A DNA stretch of 64,000 nucleotides from Nocardiopsis quinghaiensis (GCF_008638365.1 NZ_VWVU01000038.1:1-64000), one strand, 5' to 3'. Numbered from the stretch's first letter, positions 25,469 through 35,189 are shown. A program made the numbers and translations. Notes: generated by a model not told the origin, from the letters alone.

Positions 25469-26055
25469 CAGGTCGCGTCGTCCCGCAGTGCTCCGGCGCG
25501 CACGGCCAGCTCCTCGCTCAGACGTCGGGCCTCCTCCTCGCCCAGCCCCTCGATCGTGGACGACCCGGCGTAGGAGGCGGTCTGCACCTCCAGTGTCGCC
25601 ACGTCGAACATCCGCTCAAGCCACCCCTGCGTGTGGTCGACCGTCTGCAGCCGGCTGACCGGGACCAGCTGCCAGGAGCGGCTGACCCAGCCCGTCCGGG
25701 TGTAGATGACGTCGTCGGCCACCTCCCAGCGGTGCACCCGGTAGCGCCAGGAGGGCACGATCGCCACCCTGAGCAGGGCGTACACCGCGTAGGCGACCGG
25801 CAGCAGCCAGGCGTTGTCCCGCGCCCACGCCGGTATCCACGCCCAGCCCAGTGACGAGACACCCCAGGCGAGCGCGCAGACCAGCGCGAGGGTGAACACG
25901 CTGGCGAACAGCAGACGGACGGTCCACACCCCTATCGCGCGTCCGCTCACGCGGTGCAGTGGCGGGCGCAGTCGTGCGGTCTCCCCCGTGCCGGATCCGG
26001 GTGGTTCGGGTGTCCCTCCGGGACCGGGGGCGGTGTCGTGCGGTGGGGTGTTCAT
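25468..26055 (-). CDS. PH domain-containing membrane protein (bPH2, YdbS type)
   Basis: Partner of the larger PH protein; 195 residues. A P/G/T-rich head (1-35) is followed by two membrane helices (about 45-75 and 85-100) and one bPH2 module with WRYRVHRWEVADDVIYTRTGW and VPVSRLQTVDHTQGWLERMF, then an alanine- and glutamate-rich C-terminal helix. The stop overlaps the ATG of the next gene by one base (TGATG), so translation is coupled. The ATG at 26055 is the first start consistent with the family layout. Confidence 0.85.
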   Translation of the reverse strand: MNTPPHDTAPGPGGTPEPPGSGTGETARLRPPLHRVSGRAIGVWTVRLLFASVFTLALVCALAWGVSSLGWAWIPAWARDNAWLLPVAYAVYALLRVAIVPSWRYRVHRWEVADDVIYTRTGWVSRSWQLVPVSRLQTVDHTQGWLERMFDVATLEVQTASYAGSSTIEGLGEEEARRLSEELAVRAGALRDDAT

Positions 26056-26193
26056 CACCCGCCCGAGTCTAGGGCCTTGGTTTCTCCTTCCCGAGGCTTC
26101 GGGAACGGTCCGTACCGGTACGGAGGATTTTGTCAGCGTTCTGTCAGACCGGGTCGGCACACTTGATGACAGACGTTGAAAAGTGGAGGTTCG

Positions 26194-27168
26194 ATGACTG
26201 ACGCCATTCGCGCGGAAGGCCTGGTCAAACAGTTCAAGGGCAAACGGGCCCTGGACGGTGTCGACCTGACGGCCAGGACGGGGGCCGTGCTGGGCGTTCT
26301 GGGGCCCAACGGGTCCGGAAAGACCACCATGGTCCGTATCCTGGGGACCCTGCTGCGCCCCGAGGAGGGCCGTGCCGAGGTCGGTGGGTTCGACGTGGTG
26401 CGCCAGCCCCACGAGGTGCGCCGCCTGATCGGGCTGACCGGCCAGTACGCGGCGGTCGACGCCGACCTGACCGGAACCCAGAACCTGGTGCTCATCGCCC
26501 GGCTGCTGGGCTTCGACCGGGCCGGCGCCCGGGCCCGCACAGCCGAGCTGCTGGAGCGCTTCGACCTCTCCGACGCCGCCGGCCGCCCCGCCAAGACCTA
26601 CTCCGGCGGCATGCGCCGACGGCTGGACCTGGCCGCGAGCCTGGTGGGCCGCCCGGAGCTGCTGTACCTGGACGAGCCGACCACCGGCCTGGACCCGCAC
26701 AGCCGCAACGGTCTGTGGGACGTGGTGCGTGGGCTGGTCGACGACGGTGTGACCGTCCTGCTCACCACCCAGTACCTGGAGGAGGCCGACCGGCTGGCCG
26801 ACGACCTCATGGTGCTCGACCACGGGCGGGTCATCAGCCGGGGCACACCCGAGGAGCTGAAGAACCAGGCGGGCGACCAGGTACTGGAGCTGCGCACGGT
26901 CGAGGGCTCCGAGCTGTCCCTGGCCACCAAGATCATCGAGACGGTCACCCGTACGCCGGTCACCTCCGACGGGCTGCGCGCCAGCGTCCCGGTCACCGAC
27001 TCGGGCGTGCTGCCCGAGGTGGTGCGCCGCCTAGACGAGCAGGGCGTGGCGGTCGCCGAGCTGTCGCTGCGCAAGCCCAGCCTGGACGAGGTGTTCCTCG
27101 CCCTGACCGGGCACGCCGCCGAGGACGGGACCGCGGACGACACCGCGAACGAAGGGACCAGAACATGA
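26194..27168 (+). CDS. ABC transporter ATP-binding protein, DrrA type
   Basis: ATPase of a two-component ABC exporter of the daunorubicin-resistance (DrrA) family, 324 residues. It carries Walker A GPNGSGKTT near residue 38, the Q-loop in LTGQYAAVDADLTG, signature YSGGMRRRLDLA near 135, Walker B ELLYLDEPTTGLD, and a C-terminal DrrA-type regulatory tail. GGAGG eight bases before ATG 26194 fixes the start. Its stop overlaps the permease start by four bases (ATGA). The exported compound is unknown; no biosynthetic genes are nearby, so export of a foreign or self-made lipophilic compound is only inference. Confidence 0.92.
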   Translation: MTDAIRAEGLVKQFKGKRALDGVDLTARTGAVLGVLGPNGSGKTTMVRILGTLLRPEEGRAEVGGFDVVRQPHEVRRLIGLTGQYAAVDADLTGTQNLVLIARLLGFDRAGARARTAELLERFDLSDAAGRPAKTYSGGMRRRLDLAASLVGRPELLYLDEPTTGLDPHSRNGLWDVVRGLVDDGVTVLLTTQYLEEADRLADDLMVLDHGRVISRGTPEELKNQAGDQVLELRTVEGSELSLATKIIETVTRTPVTSDGLRASVPVTDSGVLPEVVRRLDEQGVAVAELSLRKPSLDEVFLALTGHAAEDGTADDTANEGTRT

Positions 27169-27998
27169 GCGCCGTGACGACCCCGACGCGGTCGGCGCAG
27201 CCCGGGGGCGGCCCCGGTACCCCGGCGCGGATCACCCCGCTGACCACCGTGCAGAACGGGCTCCAGCTGGCCTGGCGCAGTGTCCTGAAGATCAAGGCGA
27301 ACCCCGAAGAGGTCTTCGGGCTGATGCTGCAGCCGGTCATGTTCGTGACCCTGTTCGTCTTCGTCTTCGGACAGGCGATGATGGGCGACTGGCAGACCTA
27401 CCGCGACTTCCTCATGCCGGGGATCATCGCCCAGTCGGTCATCTTCGCGACCCTGGGCACCGGGTTCTCGCTGAGCCAGGACGTGGAGAAGGGCATCTTC
27501 GACCGGTTCCGGTCACTGCCCATCGCCCGTTCCGCCCCGCTGACCGGGGCGATCCTCGGCGACCTGGTCAGGTACACGATCACCGTGGTGATGGTGATGC
27601 TGGTGGGCATCGCCATCGGCTTCCGCCCCGAGGGCGGTGCGGTCGGCGTGGTCGTGGCGGCCGCCCTCGTGCTGCTGTTCGCCTCCGCCCTGTGCTGGAT
27701 GTCGGCCTTCGTCGGCATGATCGTGCGCACCCCGATGGCGGTGCAGGCGTTCGGGATGATCCTGATGTTCCCGCTCACCTTCAGCAGTTCGGCCTTCGTC
27801 AGCCCGGACGACATGCCCAGCTGGCTGCAGGCCGTGGCCGCGAACAACCCGGTCACCCATGTCGTGGACGCCATGCGCGCCCTGATGCTGGGCACGGGCG
27901 ACGCCACCGGCCCGGTGCTGTGGAGCGTGGTGTGGACCGTGATCATCACCGCGGTCTTCTTCCCGCTGGCCGTGTGGGCCTACCGGCGCCGCACCTGA
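27165..27998 (+). CDS. ABC transporter permease, DrrB type
   Basis: Membrane half of the exporter, 277 residues with six predicted helices (ABC2 family). Notable segments are LMLQPVMFVTLFVFVFGQAM, the conserved DVEKGIFDRFRSLPIARS between helices 2 and 3, and FVSPDDMPSWLQAVAANNPVTHVVDAMRAL before the last helix, typical of DrrB. It is translated from ATG 27165 in the ATGA overlap with the ATPase gene. The following gene, a large regulator, converges on it. Confidence 0.92.
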   Translation: MSAVTTPTRSAQPGGGPGTPARITPLTTVQNGLQLAWRSVLKIKANPEEVFGLMLQPVMFVTLFVFVFGQAMMGDWQTYRDFLMPGIIAQSVIFATLGTGFSLSQDVEKGIFDRFRSLPIARSAPLTGAILGDLVRYTITVVMVMLVGIAIGFRPEGGAVGVVVAAALVLLFASALCWMSAFVGMIVRTPMAVQAFGMILMFPLTFSSSAFVSPDDMPSWLQAVAANNPVTHVVDAMRALMLGTGDATGPVLWSVVWTVIITAVFFPLAVWAYRRRT

Positions 27999-28160
27999 GC
28001 CGCCTGACGCACCGCTGACACCGCACCGCTCCGGGAGTCCCCCGCCCGGGGCGGCGCGGTGCCGGCCACTCGTCCACGCACACGGGCACGCGGGCCGCCG
28101 CGACGGCGGTTCGGGGGAACGGGCTCCCGGACGTGTTCCCGGGACGGGGAGGCCGGGGAC

Positions 28161-31100
28161 TCAGAAGTACCAGTTCGCCCTGCGGGGCCCGGTGTCGGGC
28201 ACGATCGGGGCCAGCCACTCGTCCACGCGCCCGCGGATCCGGTCGGCGTCGTCGGTCCGCGCCTCGGCGACCAGGCGGACGTACTCCTCCTCACCCAGTG
28301 CGCGGCGCACGCGCCGCCGGGCCCGCGCCACGAACGGGGTGGCGGTGTCGGGCACGCCGCGCAGGGCCTCGGAGCATCCCAGCAGCAGAGCCGCCCGGCG
28401 CGGCTCCTCCTCGGCCGTCATCATGGCGAACACGTCCATGACCTCGGCGCACACCGGCCCCAGACCGTGTGTGGCCAGCCACCACGCGCGTCCGGCCTCC
28501 CGCCATGCCTCCTCGGAGTCACCCGACATCCAGGAGACGATCGCGCACATGGCCCGCCAGGCCGCCTCGATGTAGGCCGGAAAGAACCCGCCCAGTCCGG
28601 TCAGGTCGGCCCCGATCCGCTCCAGGACCTCGCGGGCCGCCTCCAGGTCGCCCGCCTCGCGCAGCCACTGGGCCTCGCCCAGCCGCAGCAGCACCATGTG
28701 TTCCTTCTCGACCGGACCCTCGGAGGCGAGCAGCGTCCGCAGGTCGTGGTGGGCCGCCTCCAGATCACCGAGGTCGGTGAGGACCTGGGCCCGGCGGATC
28801 CGGAACATCACGGACATCCCCCACAGCCCCGCGTCCTCGGTCCTGTTCACTCCCCTGTCAAGGAGTTCACGGCAACGCCCGAGGTCGTCGAACCGGTGCA
28901 CGTCCACCAGGTGGGCGAGCGCCTGGCACTCGCCCCAGGTGTCCCCGCACGCGCGAAACCCCTCCAGAGCGTCGGTCGCCCTGCCCATGGACCGTCCGAC
29001 GTGCCCGGAGACGGCGTCGAGCAGGGACAGCAGCAGCCGCACCATGGCGCGCATCCACGGGTCGGGCTGGTCCATCGCCGCGACGAGGCGGTCGTGGGTG
29101 GTGTCCACCCGCCCCTCGATCAACGCCCCGTACACCAGGCCGTACACCAGCATGTGGTGCTCCTCGACCCGTTCCCCGGCCTCGTCGAGGACGGCCTCGA
29201 TCCGGCGCAGGCGCTCCATCATGGCCTCGTGGTCCAGGGTCCCGTCGACGGCCCGGTGGAACAGGCAGCTGGCGTAGGCGACGGCGCGCCCCTCGGGCAC
29301 GCTGTCGCCGACCATGTCCAGGACGGCCTCCGACCACCGGTTGAGCTGGCGCCAGGATCCGCCCAGGGTCCAGTACCACTGGGTGTGCTCGACCAGGTCC
29401 AGGCCGAGCGCGGTGTCGCGGCGGTCGACGGCCCAGCGCACGGCCGCACCGCAGTTGTCGGCCTCGGCGTCCAGGTGTGCGAGCAGCTCCCGTTGGCGGG
29501 GTCCGCGCAGCAGCGGACCGGCCTCGCGCCACAGGTCGCGGACGTGGCGGGCGTGCCCGTCGCGGACGCGCTCCTCCTCCCCGCTGTGCTCCAGGCGCTC
29601 GGCGGCGTAGGCACGCACGGTCTCCAGCAGCCGGTAGCGGGGCGGCATGTCGTCCCTGGGCGGGTTGTCGGCGGTCACCAGGGACTTGTCGACCAGGCCG
29701 AACAGGACGGTCCACACGTCGTGGCCACCGACCGCGCCCTTGGTTCCGGGATCGGCGCAGACGCGTTCGACGGCCTCCAGGGTGGCGCCACCGGTGAAGA
29801 CCGACAGGCGTCGCAGCGTGCGGCGCTCGGGCCCGTCGAGCAGGTCCCAGCTCCAGTCGACGACGGCACGCAGCGTGCGGTGGCGCGGCAGCGCCGACCG
29901 GGACCCGCTGGTGAGGAGCCGGAAACGGTCGCGAAGCCGGTCGGCGAGCTGGGCGGCGGTCATGGAGCGCAGACGTGCGGCGGCCAGTTCCAGGGCCAGC
30001 GGCATGCCGTCCAGCTCCCGGGCGACGTGCACGACGTGGGCGACGTTGTCGGGGGTGAGGCGAAAGTCCGGCCGGACGGCGGCGGCGCGTTCGGCGAACA
30101 GGATGACGGCGGGGTAGGCGGCGGCCTGCTCGGCGGTGGCGTCCTCCGGCGGCAGGGCCAGGGAGGGGACGGTCATGAGCTGCTCGCCCGGCACGCCCAG
30201 GGGTTCGCGCGAGGTGGCCAGGATCCGTAGGCGCGGGCACCCGGCGAGCAGTGGGGCCACGATACGGGCGACGTCCTCCACGAGGTGCTCGCAGTTGTCC
30301 AGGACGATGAGGGCGGGTTGGTCGCCGACGAAGGAGACGACGCGGTCCAGGGGCGAGGCGGTGGCGGCGCTGGTGGACCGTGCCTGGAGCACGACGTGCT
30401 CGCGCAGTCCCAGCGCGTGGGACAGGGCCTGGGTGATGTCCGCGGCCGTCCTGGAGGCGAGTTCGACGAACCAGCCGCCGCGGGTGAGCAGGTGCGGTGC
30501 GCGGACGGCCAGGGCGGAGGCGCCCTCGATCGCCAGGCGGGTCTTGCCCGCACCGCCGGGCCCGAGCAGGGTGACCAGGCGCCCCCGTGTGAGCAGGTCC
30601 ACGGTGGTGTCCACCTCGTCCTCGCGCGCCACGAAGCTGGTCAGGGTGTCCGGCAGGCGCAGGAACGGGGCGGGCGCGTCGGCGGGCCCGGTCGTCTCGG
30701 GGGACGGCCCCGCGCCCGCCGGGCGGGGCGCGTCGAGTTCGCCGCGCAGCAGTCTCAGGTGCAGGTCCCGCGACTGGGGCGAGGGGTCCAGGCCCAGTTC
30801 GTCGGCGAGGTGTGTGCGGAAACGGTCGTAGGCGGCCAGCGCGTCGGCGGTACGGCCGGTCGCGGCCAGGGCCCGTACGAGGAGTTCCAGAGGGCGCTCG
30901 CGGTGCGGGGCGCGGCGGGCCAGGGCCTCTGCCTCGGGGAGGAGCTCGGTGTACCGTCCCAGGTCGGCCAGGGCCGCCAGGTGGTCCTCCCGGGCGGCGC
31001 TGCGGGTCTCGGACAGGCGCAGCGCGGTGTCCTCCGCCAGACCGTGCGCGGTCAGGTCGGCCAGGGCCGGCCCCCGCCACAGGGAGAGCGCCCCGTCCAG

Positions 31101-31469
31101 GTCGCCGGCGGCGTCGGCGGGCCTGCCCGCCGCGAGGTGGGACCGTCCCCGCCTGACCAGGGTCTCGAACCGGACCAGGTCCACCTGACCGGGGTCGACG
31201 GCCAGCCGGTACCCGGAGGCGTCGCCGTCGATCACGACGCCCTCTCCCAGGGCGCGGCGCAGGCGGGAGACCAGGGCCTGCAGGGCGTTGCCCGCCGCCG
31301 AGGGCGGACTGCCCGTCCAGATCGCGTCGGTGAGCTCCTCGGTGGTCAGCCGTCGGCCGGGGCGGAGCAGGAGGAGGGCGAGCAGGGTGCGCAGGCGCGC
31401 ACCGCCGATGGGGACGGGCCGCCCGGTCGCGTCGTGGACCAGGAGAGGCCCCAGGATGGAGAACCGCAC
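28161..31469 (-). CDS. AfsR/SARP-type regulator with BTAD, ATPase and TPR-like regions
   Basis: Transcriptional activator of 1,102 residues. Domains in order: an OmpR-like winged helix (1-90, with ARLRTLLALLLLRPGRRLTTEEL), a bacterial transcriptional activation domain (about 95-245), a STAND/NB-ARC ATPase with Walker A LLGPGGAGKTR near 305 and Walker B ALIVLDNCEHLVED, a winged-helix linker, and a helical TPR-like C-terminal region to the end. The GTG at 31469 starts right at the DNA-binding fold; its ribosome site is weak. Such proteins often control antibiotic clusters, but no such cluster is in the window; the convergent DrrAB exporter is a possible target (inference). Confidence 0.87.
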   Translation of the reverse strand: MRFSILGPLLVHDATGRPVPIGGARLRTLLALLLLRPGRRLTTEELTDAIWTGSPPSAAGNALQALVSRLRRALGEGVVIDGDASGYRLAVDPGQVDLVRFETLVRRGRSHLAAGRPADAAGDLDGALSLWRGPALADLTAHGLAEDTALRLSETRSAAREDHLAALADLGRYTELLPEAEALARRAPHRERPLELLVRALAATGRTADALAAYDRFRTHLADELGLDPSPQSRDLHLRLLRGELDAPRPAGAGPSPETTGPADAPAPFLRLPDTLTSFVAREDEVDTTVDLLTRGRLVTLLGPGGAGKTRLAIEGASALAVRAPHLLTRGGWFVELASRTAADITQALSHALGLREHVVLQARSTSAATASPLDRVVSFVGDQPALIVLDNCEHLVEDVARIVAPLLAGCPRLRILATSREPLGVPGEQLMTVPSLALPPEDATAEQAAAYPAVILFAERAAAVRPDFRLTPDNVAHVVHVARELDGMPLALELAAARLRSMTAAQLADRLRDRFRLLTSGSRSALPRHRTLRAVVDWSWDLLDGPERRTLRRLSVFTGGATLEAVERVCADPGTKGAVGGHDVWTVLFGLVDKSLVTADNPPRDDMPPRYRLLETVRAYAAERLEHSGEEERVRDGHARHVRDLWREAGPLLRGPRQRELLAHLDAEADNCGAAVRWAVDRRDTALGLDLVEHTQWYWTLGGSWRQLNRWSEAVLDMVGDSVPEGRAVAYASCLFHRAVDGTLDHEAMMERLRRIEAVLDEAGERVEEHHMLVYGLVYGALIEGRVDTTHDRLVAAMDQPDPWMRAMVRLLLSLLDAVSGHVGRSMGRATDALEGFRACGDTWGECQALAHLVDVHRFDDLGRCRELLDRGVNRTEDAGLWGMSVMFRIRRAQVLTDLGDLEAAHHDLRTLLASEGPVEKEHMVLLRLGEAQWLREAGDLEAAREVLERIGADLTGLGGFFPAYIEAAWRAMCAIVSWMSGDSEEAWREAGRAWWLATHGLGPVCAEVMDVFAMMTAEEEPRRAALLLGCSEALRGVPDTATPFVARARRRVRRALGEEEYVRLVAEARTDDADRIRGRVDEWLAPIVPDTGPRRANWYF

Positions 31470-31760
31470 CGCACCATGATCACCGATCGCGCGGACGGGC
31501 GCCCATGACCGGACGCTCCTTCGCCCCCGCTTCTCTCCCGGCTGAACGAAACGGGGCACACCCTCGGGGAGACGCAAGCGGTGACGGCAGACCGAGTGCC
31601 CTCCCGGCCACAGTAGGGTTCGCTCTGGAACGTGTTCGCGGTGCCCGTGGCGGCACCCGCGCGTTCTCCACCGAGTCCGGCACCGGGTGTCTCCCGAGCA
31701 CCGCGCCGGTGGTCACAGCGAGTTGCGCCTCCACGGCCCGAAAGTCCAGCAGGAGTCCCA

Positions 31761-32474
31761 TTGTTCCCGGCCCTCCCCTTCCCTCGGATCACCGGTGCGC
31801 CGCGTACGGCCCCCACGCCCCCCGGCACACGCGCGGGCGCGGTCGCGGCGGGGGCCGCCGCACTGGTCCTGACCACGGGCTGCGGCATTCTCTCCCCCGG
31901 CCAGAACGGTGACATGCCCGACGACATCAACGTCACCAGCCCGCTCATGCAGGAGGGCCAGCCGATTCCCGCCGCCTACTCCTGCGGCGGCGCCAGTGAG
32001 GAGATCGAGGACGGAGAGACTTCCGGGGACGGCGAGGCCGATGAGGACGGCGGAACCAATGAGGGTGGCGAAACCGATGGGGACGGAACCGGGGACGAGG
32101 AAGAGGTCCAGGCGGCGTACTCGCCGCCGCTGAGCTGGTCGGGGCTACCCGACGAGGCGGGCTCGATCGCGCTGGTGGTGGACGATCCGCAGGAGGCCCG
32201 GGTGTTCTGGGTGGTCTACGACCTGGACCCGGAACTGGTCGAGCTGCGCCAGAACACCGTTCCCGCCGACGCCAAGCAGGGACAGAACAGCGCCGGTGAG
32301 TCCGCCTACGGTGCGCCCTGCCCCGAGGCCGGGGAGACCTACGAGTACCGGTTCACCGTGTACGCGCTCAGGGGTCCGCTGGGCCTGCCGGAGGGCGCCC
32401 CGCTGAGCGCGTCCCTGGAGGCGATCGCCGACCAGGCCGTCGCCCGTGGAACCCTGGTCGCGAGCAACGAGTGA
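31761..32474 (+). CDS. PEBP (YbhB/YbcL) family lipoprotein with acidic insert
   Basis: Phosphatidylethanolamine-binding-protein-like fold, 237 residues, exported as a lipoprotein: after a basic start, AVAAGAAALVLTTGCG gives a lipobox with the lipid-carrying cysteine near residue 41. PEBP motifs follow: PIPAAYSCGG, SPPLSWSGLP, ALVVDDPQ, FWVVYDLDP and YEYRFTVYAL. Between CGG and SPPLSW, about 37 extra residues rich in D, E, G and T are inserted (32002-32110), where relatives have almost none. The TTG at 31761 is the start because AGGAG lies five bases upstream; no other start precedes the signal peptide with a ribosome site. It is divergent from the AfsR-type gene. Confidence 0.8.
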   Translation: MFPALPFPRITGAPRTAPTPPGTRAGAVAAGAAALVLTTGCGILSPGQNGDMPDDINVTSPLMQEGQPIPAAYSCGGASEEIEDGETSGDGEADEDGGTNEGGETDGDGTGDEEEVQAAYSPPLSWSGLPDEAGSIALVVDDPQEARVFWVVYDLDPELVELRQNTVPADAKQGQNSAGESAYGAPCPEAGETYEYRFTVYALRGPLGLPEGAPLSASLEAIADQAVARGTLVASNE

Positions 32475-32828
32475 GACGGGGCGCCGTGGGAGTCCCGCCC
32501 CACCCGGAATCCGGATGATTCCATGGCTTCGGGCCCACGGGGATTCGCCGAGGAAGCTCCCTTCTCCCTCTGCACACAGCGCACGACAACGCATACAGTG
32601 GGCCTGTGTCCCTCGCCCCATTTCAGATGACCGATATCCGTTCACTCGCCGCGTGGCGCCCTGACCCGAAACCGCACCGGACCGCCTGCGTCCTCCCACC
32701 CGCGCAGGTCAGATACACCGGAGCATCGTGGAACCAGGCGGTCGCCGCCTCCCCTCGACCGGTCTTCACCAGGCCGGTCTCCGGTGCGATCCGGGCGCGG
32801 CCGACCTCCCCAAGGTAGTGCGTACAAC
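32475..32828. other. Intergenic region with no supported feature
   Basis: About 350 bases between the PEBP gene and the repeat protein gene. The first part (32500-32660) is less GC-rich and may hold the promoter of the latter. No gene, hairpin or repeat is convincing. Confidence 0.4.
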
Positions 32829-35114
32829 ATGACCGTAACCGTCATCATCATCATCGCCGTCATCGTCGTGCTCGCCATTCTCGTGCTCCTCCTGCTGGGA
32901 ATGCGCTCGCTGAGTATCGGCTCCCGCGAAGACGACTACGACGAGTACGAGGACGAGGACTACGACGCCGAGGACGCTGACGCCGGAAGCGCCGACGACC
33001 GGACACGGGGCCGGGAACGGGGACGCGGACGGGGCGAGAAACCGGCACCGCGTGGGCGCGCCCGCCGATCGCGCCAGGACGACGACGGCAGGACGGAGCG
33101 GCGCCCCAAGGGCAGGCGCAAGCGCGAGGATGACGACTGGGGCGACGATCCCGACTCCCTGTCCGACAACGACTTCTGGTCCAGCCTGAGCGAGGACGGC
33201 CCGGCACAGCGCCCCTCGGCAGGGCCCCGGGACGGCTTCGGAGACAGGGACGGGGCGCCCGACGTCACCGCGTACGAGTACGAGGACGACTACGACGACG
33301 CGTACGAGGACTACGACGACCAGGAGTCGGGACCGCCCGGAGCCACTACGGTCATGCCCGCGGCCAGGGGCGGGAACGCCGACCCCGCCGCGGACCTGGC
33401 GGTGCTGGCCAGTCTCGGGCAGAACAGCGTCCCGCAGGTCTCCGACGGCCGGGAGCACCAGGCGCCCGAACCAGGACGCCACGGGCAGGGCACGCACGGC
33501 GAGCCCGCGCCGTCCCCGAGGCAGGAGGAGCGCCGCGAACGCCCCGCTCCGCCTCCGGCCCAGCAGCCCGACCGGGGAGGGCTCCCCCAGCCGTCACAGA
33601 CCGCCGCACCGGCGGCCTCGCCCCCCGAGGACCCCCTCGGCCCGGGGTCGTGGTCGCCCGGCTCCTCCTACTCCCCCTCGTACGGCGATCCGCTGGGGGC
33701 CTCCTCCGGCTCGCGTGACCCGTTCGGCGACCGCCCGTCCTACGACAGCGGCACGATGAGCCGATCGGACTACCCGGGGCTCCCGGACGGGCCGGAGCGC
33801 CCGGTCTCCGACCCGCTCGACCCCGGTTTCCGTCCCTCGGTGCCGGCACCGGACGCGGACGTGGGATCGCCGATATGGTCCAGCTTGGACACCGGCGCGC
33901 ACCAGCGCTCGGACCTGGGTTTCGGCGGCGGCCAGAGCGACATGGGCAGGGTACCGGGGCCCGGCATGGGCGGTGGTCCGCTCCCACGTCCCGCGGGTGA
34001 GGCCTCCGATCCGCTGACCGGGGGTTACCGCACGTTCCCGGAGCCGTCCTACGACACCGGAGCACAGCGGTACGCCCCCTACGACAGCGGCACCCACAAC
34101 CGCGGGGACTTCGGCGCACCAGGAGCGGGACGGCCGGAATACGACACCGGCAACCACACCCGCCCCACCTATGACAGCGGCACCTTCAGCCTCGACAACT
34201 ACGACACCGGACCCCACACCCGCGCCCCCTACGACAGCGGCACCCACAACCGCGGGGACTTCGGCGCACCGGGACCGGGACGACCGGAATACGACACCGG
34301 AGCGCAGCGGTACGCCCCCTACGACAGCGGCACCCACAACCGTGGAGACTTCGGCGCGCCAGGAGCGGGACGGCCGGAATACGACACCGGCAACCACACC
34401 CGCCCCACCTATGACAGCGGCACCTTCAGCCTCGACAACTACGACACCGGACCCCACACCCGCGCCCCCTACGACAGCGGCACCCACAACCGGGCGTCCT
34501 ACCAGGGCCCCAATCCGCCGCTGTGGGGCGGTCGGGAGAACGGTGAGGCGTTCGGGGCACCCTATGGTCCCGGCGGGACGGGCGCCCCGGGCGGGATGAG
34601 CGACCCGGGAGGCAGGGGCGGCCCCGGCGGTGTGGGCGACCCCGGCACCCCGGTGCGCGGTGTGCCCTCGCCGTTCAACCAGGGCCCCGCGGTCCCGCCT
34701 CCCGGTCACCCGCGCTCCCCCGGCGGACCGGCGTTCCCCGGTGGGGCACAGAACCACCCGTACGGTCCCCATCCCACGAACGGCCACCCCGCCGACCAGG
34801 CCCGCGGGGACCTGCCCCCGGGGTACGGCGGCTACGCGGGGCCGAGCGACCGCTTCGACCCCCCGGCGACCGGTCCCGCGGGCGGCTACTCCGACCTCCT
34901 GAACAGCGGCTACCCGACCGGTCCGCAGCCACAGCAGCCCGAGTACGGCGGCTACCCCGGGGAGGGATGGCACCCCGGCGGCGAGGGCCGCCACCCCAGC
35001 GGACCGCAGGCCCCGGCGCAGTACCCGGCCGAGCCCTACGACCGGTACGGATACGGCCGGGAACACCATGAGGGCGGGTACGAAGGCGGTTACGAGGACG
35101 GCCGCTTCCTGTGA
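32829..35114 (+). CDS. Membrane-anchored, low-complexity repeat protein (YD[S/T]G repeats)
   Basis: Unknown protein of 761 residues. An N-terminal membrane helix (MTVTVIIIIAVIVVLAILVL) is followed by an acidic tyrosine-rich block (DDYDEYEDEDYDAEDAD), a basic arginine-rich block, a second acidic Y/D block, and then a long G/P/Y/D-rich region to the end, with thirteen copies of YDSG or YDTG, most inside a tandem repeat at 34050-34495. No enzyme domain is visible. The single N-terminal anchor and the charged, disordered body suggest a cytoplasmic scaffold tethered to the membrane, but topology is not certain. The ribosome site before ATG 32829 is weak. A terminator follows. Confidence 0.75.
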   Translation: MTVTVIIIIAVIVVLAILVLLLLGMRSLSIGSREDDYDEYEDEDYDAEDADAGSADDRTRGRERGRGRGEKPAPRGRARRSRQDDDGRTERRPKGRRKREDDDWGDDPDSLSDNDFWSSLSEDGPAQRPSAGPRDGFGDRDGAPDVTAYEYEDDYDDAYEDYDDQESGPPGATTVMPAARGGNADPAADLAVLASLGQNSVPQVSDGREHQAPEPGRHGQGTHGEPAPSPRQEERRERPAPPPAQQPDRGGLPQPSQTAAPAASPPEDPLGPGSWSPGSSYSPSYGDPLGASSGSRDPFGDRPSYDSGTMSRSDYPGLPDGPERPVSDPLDPGFRPSVPAPDADVGSPIWSSLDTGAHQRSDLGFGGGQSDMGRVPGPGMGGGPLPRPAGEASDPLTGGYRTFPEPSYDTGAQRYAPYDSGTHNRGDFGAPGAGRPEYDTGNHTRPTYDSGTFSLDNYDTGPHTRAPYDSGTHNRGDFGAPGPGRPEYDTGAQRYAPYDSGTHNRGDFGAPGAGRPEYDTGNHTRPTYDSGTFSLDNYDTGPHTRAPYDSGTHNRASYQGPNPPLWGGRENGEAFGAPYGPGGTGAPGGMSDPGGRGGPGGVGDPGTPVRGVPSPFNQGPAVPPPGHPRSPGGPAFPGGAQNHPYGPHPTNGHPADQARGDLPPGYGGYAGPSDRFDPPATGPAGGYSDLLNSGYPTGPQPQQPEYGGYPGEGWHPGGEGRHPSGPQAPAQYPAEPYDRYGYGREHHEGGYEGGYEDGRFL
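34050..34495 (+). repeat. 240-bp in-frame tandem repeat, about 1.9 copies
   Basis: Positions 34050-34289 repeat with few substitutions at 34290-34495 (for example AGCACAGCGG at 34061 and AGCGCAGCGG at 34301). The period of 240 is 80 codons, so the frame is kept. Inside the unit, a block encoding PYDSGTHNRGDFGAP recurs, showing older duplication. Confidence 0.9.
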
Positions 35115-35189
35115 CCCCTCCTTCCAGGCATCCATAACGCACGGTAGCGGACACCCGGACACGGCGTCCGGACCGGTTCACCGCTTCAC

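Noticed and set aside
26194-31469. Antibiotic biosynthesis cluster (DrrAB exporter plus AfsR/SARP regulator)
   Set aside because: No biosynthetic enzyme genes flank them; the neighbours are PH-domain proteins and a PEBP lipoprotein.
34050-34495. CRISPR-like or non-coding repeat array
   Set aside because: The period is 240 bases, there are fewer than two full copies, and the reading frame is kept; it is a coding tandem duplication.
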